Assembly: GCF_007858475.1 (NCBI RefSeq)
Contig: NZ_VIGX01000003.1
Coordinates: forward strand, 342,252-406,251
Reading direction: 5' to 3'
Source of the DNA: Tsukamurella conjunctivitidis
GTDB lineage: Bacteria > Actinomycetota > Actinomycetes > Mycobacteriales > Mycobacteriaceae
DNA length: 64,000 nt
Shown: positions 62,692-64,000 of the stretch, piece by piece
Layout: each line of letters starts with the position of its first letter
How positions within the stretch are numbered: the first letter of the stretch is position 1
Program-made: the position numbers and the translations under genes
The notes under the pieces: generated by a model
Seen by the model: only the letters and a program-made list of their open reading frames with translations
Told to the model about the DNA's origin: nothing
Databases searched by the model: none

Positions 62692-62740
62692 AGCTGTCAG
62701 CCTAGTGGGCGGGCCCGCGCGGTACGGGCGCCGGAGCGGT

Positions 62741-62769
62741 TTGGCTCCGCCGCCGCGCTCGGCTATGCT
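62741..62769 (+). promoter_or_regulatory. rpmB promoter
   Basis: TTGGCT (62741-62746) and TATGCT (62764-62769) are separated by exactly 17 bp, a good housekeeping sigma promoter. Transcription would begin near 62776, leaving a leader of about 86 nt before rpmB. The -35 sits in a small inverted repeat, CGGAGC (62732-62737) and GCTCCG (62744-62749). The promoter is divergent from the DAK-kinase gene. Confidence 0.65.
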
Positions 62770-62861
62770 TGCAGGGTTGCCTCGCGTCCGAGCGTGTCCT
62801 TCACGTCTGCGACCGGCGGGGCCGAAGCACAGGTTTTCAACGATACGAGGAGTACACGACT

Positions 62862-63053
62862 ATGGCTGCCGTCTGCGACGTCTGCGACAAGGGCCCCGGC
62901 TTCGGTAAGTCGGTCTCGCACTCGCACCGGCGTACCAACCGCCGGTGGAACCCGAACATCCAGACCGTGCGCGCCCAGGTCGCGCCCGGCCAGACCCGTC
63001 GCCTGAACGTGTGCACCTCGTGCATCAAGGCCGGCAAGGTCGTTCGCGGCTAG
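62862..63053 (+). CDS. rpmB: 50S ribosomal protein L28, zinc-binding (C+) form
   Basis: A 63-residue ribosomal protein. It begins AAVCDVCDKGPGFGKSVSHS and ends LNVCTSCIKAGKVVRG; the two CxxC pairs (Cys at 5, 8 and near 53, 56) form a zinc ribbon, so this is the zinc-dependent version. GAGGAG about 13 bases before the ATG may serve as the ribosome-binding site. It is monocistronic, with its own promoter and a strong hairpin after it. Many actinobacteria have a second, zinc-free L28 elsewhere. Confidence 0.97.
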   Translation: MAAVCDVCDKGPGFGKSVSHSHRRTNRRWNPNIQTVRAQVAPGQTRRLNVCTSCIKAGKVVRG

Positions 63054-63069
63054 TTCGCGATAAGCTCTC

Positions 63070-63108
63070 CCGAAGGCCCGTCACCTCCTCGAGGTGACGG
63101 GCCTTCGG
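63070..63108 (+). terminator. Strong hairpin terminator after rpmB
   Basis: A perfect 18-bp inverted repeat with a 3-nt loop: the left arm at 63070-63087 begins CCGAAGGCCC and ends CACCTC, the right arm at 63091-63108 begins GAGGTG and ends CCTTCGG. It lies 17 bp after the rpmB stop and lacks a T-run, the 'I-shaped' form common in actinobacteria. It may also end leftward transcription from ung. Confidence 0.8.
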
Positions 63109-63161
63109 CGTGTGCGACCACGGGGGACGCGCCGAGACGGGCCCGCTGCGCGCCGCCGGGG

Positions 63162-63860
63162 TCAGCGCACCTGGGCGAGGTGCGGCAGGCGCCAGTCGAC
63201 GGGTTCCGCGCCCAGCCGGACCAGCGCCTCATTGGCCTTCGAGAAGGGCCGTGAGCCGAAGAAGCCCCGGGAGGCGGACAGCGGCGAGGGGTGCACCGAT
63301 TCGATCCGCGGCGCATCGCCGAGCCGGGACCCGAGCGACGCGGCGTCACGGCCCCAGAGGATCGCGACGAGCGGGGCGTCGCGCGCGACCAATGCGTCGA
63401 TGGCGCACTCGGTGACCTTCTCCCAGCCCTTCCCCCGATGCGATGCGGGCGTGCCCGGGCGCACCGTCAGCACGCGGTTCAGCAGCAGCACCCCCTGGTC
63501 CGCCCACGGCGACAGGTCGCCGTTCGCGGGCATCGGCAGATCCAGGTCCTCGCAGTACTCCCGGTAGATGTTCTGCAGGCTGCGAGGGATCGGCCGCACC
63601 GCCGGATCGACAGAGAAGGAGAGCCCGACCGCGTGCCCCGGCGTGGGGTACGGGTCCTGGCCGACGATGAGCACCCGCACGTCGGCGAAGGGCTGGCGGA
63701 AGGCGCGCAGCACGTGCGCGCCCGCCGGCAGGTAGCCGTCGCCGGAGGCGTTCTCGGCGCGCAGGAAGTCGCCGAGCGCGGCGATCTCGTCGGCGACGGG
63801 CGCGAGGGCCTCCGCCCATCCGGCCTCGACGCTCTCCGCCAGTGGTTTCGCCGTCATCAC
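63162..63860 (-). CDS. ung: Uracil-DNA glycosylase (family 1)
   Basis: A 232-residue enzyme that removes uracil from DNA. The water-activating motif is [19 protein letters not shown] with Asp69, the Pro-rich and uracil-binding regions follow ([20 protein letters not shown]), and the DNA-intercalation loop is [20 protein letters not shown] near residue 195 with the catalytic His. The GTG at 63860 overlaps the thiL stop and an ATG follows immediately, so either may be used. The pair thiL-ung is conserved in mycobacteria (Rv2977c-Rv2976c). Confidence 0.96.
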   Translation of the reverse strand: MMTAKPLAESVEAGWAEALAPVADEIAALGDFLRAENASGDGYLPAGAHVLRAFRQPFADVRVLIVGQDPYPTPGHAVGLSFSVDPAVRPIPRSLQNIYREYCEDLDLPMPANGDLSPWADQGVLLLNRVLTVRPGTPASHRGKGWEKVTECAIDALVARDAPLVAILWGRDAASLGSRLGDAPRIESVHPSPLSASRGFFGSRPFSKANEALVRLGAEPVDWRLPHLAQVR

Positions 63861-64000
63861 CCGTTCTCCTCGGTCTCGGTGAAGGTGTTCCAGCCGCCCG
63901 CCGGGGGGCCGGCGTCGCCGTCGACGGTGACGGTGCCCGCGGGCAGGGCGCCTGGTGCCGCCGCCGCGCCGATCGCGCGCCAGCCCGGCGGCAGCGTCGT
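63857..64000 (-). CDS. thiL: Thiamine-monophosphate kinase, C-terminal end only
   Basis: The last 47 codons of a gene that continues past the right edge. The fragment reads [20 protein letters not shown], then [10 protein letters not shown] and GGWNTF before a short acidic tail. The pattern of PGWxxIG, VDG and GW-x-x-F is the usual end of ThiL, and ThiL is the expected neighbour upstream of ung in this group. ThiL makes thiamine diphosphate from thiamine monophosphate. Its stop codon overlaps the ung start. With only the C-terminus visible, identity depends partly on synteny. Confidence 0.75.
   Translation of the reverse strand, partial: TTLPPGWRAIGAAAAPGALPAGTVTVDGDAGPPAGGWNTFTETEENG

Noticed and set aside
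62776-62861. Riboswitch in the rpmB leader
   Set aside because: The leader is only about 86 nt and shows no recognisable conserved core or strong alternative hairpins.
1-64000. tRNA, rRNA, IS element or prophage genes
   Set aside because: No intergenic gap holds a cloverleaf-like sequence with a CCA-type end, and no transposase, integrase or phage structural motif appears in any supported gene.

Overview
The window is GC-rich (about 70%), densely packed actinobacterial chromosome. The gene order belongs to the mycolic-acid group (Mycobacteriales/Corynebacteriales). From 0.5 to 48 kb the order cysA-cysW-cysT-sulfate-binding protein / small membrane protein / GH15 trehalase ... lepA ... transglutaminase-alphaE-ATP-grasp-rpsT-holA-comEC-comEA ... 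degV-octT-gpgP-rsfS-nadD ... VWA-MoxR-proA follows the Mycobacterium tuberculosis Rv2397c-Rv2427c segment. From 58.7 kb to the end, recG-DAK kinase-rpmB-ung-thiL follows Rv2973c-Rv2977c. The content fits Tsukamurella or a close relative such as Gordonia or Williamsia; the genus is an inference from memory. I see no tRNA, rRNA, CRISPR array, insertion sequence, prophage or replication origin.

Layout. 0-4.3 kb: a DUF1707 protein cut by the window edge and a sulfate ABC importer operon. 4.3-9.8 kb: two tiny membrane proteins, a GH15 trehalase and a GH38 alpha-mannosidase. 9.8-18.2 kb: accessory genes (pyrophosphatase-like protein, M3 peptidase, a pair of small membrane proteins of which one is frameshifted, pentapeptide-repeat protein, nitronate monooxygenase, winged-helix protein, lipoprotein, secreted protein, cation efflux). 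18.2-26.1 kb: lepA, then a complete choline-to-betaine module (BCCT carrier, betaine-aldehyde dehydrogenase, choline dehydrogenase). 26.1-29.6 kb: SigG-like ECF factor, mycothiol-dependent-type enzyme, PemK/MazF-fold protein, RidA, and an Hsp31/DJ-1 protein with a clear promoter/operator. 29.6-35.6 kb: a four-gene operon of ATP-grasp, alpha-E, transglutaminase and a UvrA2-like ATPase. 35.8-43.1 kb: housekeeping genes (S20, Pol III delta, competence DNA-uptake proteins, DegV, octanoyltransferase, glucosyl-3-phosphoglycerate phosphatase, RsfS, NadD). 43.1-47.8 kb: a CoxD/CoxE/CoxG-like set (MoxR ATPase, VWA protein, two SRPBCC proteins) with proA. 47.9-48.6 kb: an exported HNH nuclease. 48.6-58.6 kb: an eight-gene catabolic operon (TIGR03084 enzyme, AtuA-like protein, two acyl-CoA dehydrogenases, acyl-CoA carboxylase beta and alpha, enoyl-CoA hydratase, TetR). 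58.7-64 kb: recG, DAK kinase, rpmB, ung, thiL.

The most notable items are: (i) the AtuA-type operon, which looks like a self-contained branched-chain or acyclic-terpenoid acyl-CoA pathway with a perfect palindromic operator on its promoter; (ii) the uncharacterised ATP-grasp/alpha-E/transglutaminase set; (iii) the Cox-like chaperone set with no CO dehydrogenase; (iv) a TANNNT box 6-8 nt upstream of at least sixteen start codons, the signature of leaderless transcription; and (v) a 21-codon mini-gene bridging cysT and cysW. Translationally coupled ATGA/GTGA/TGATG junctions are common and were used to choose many starts.
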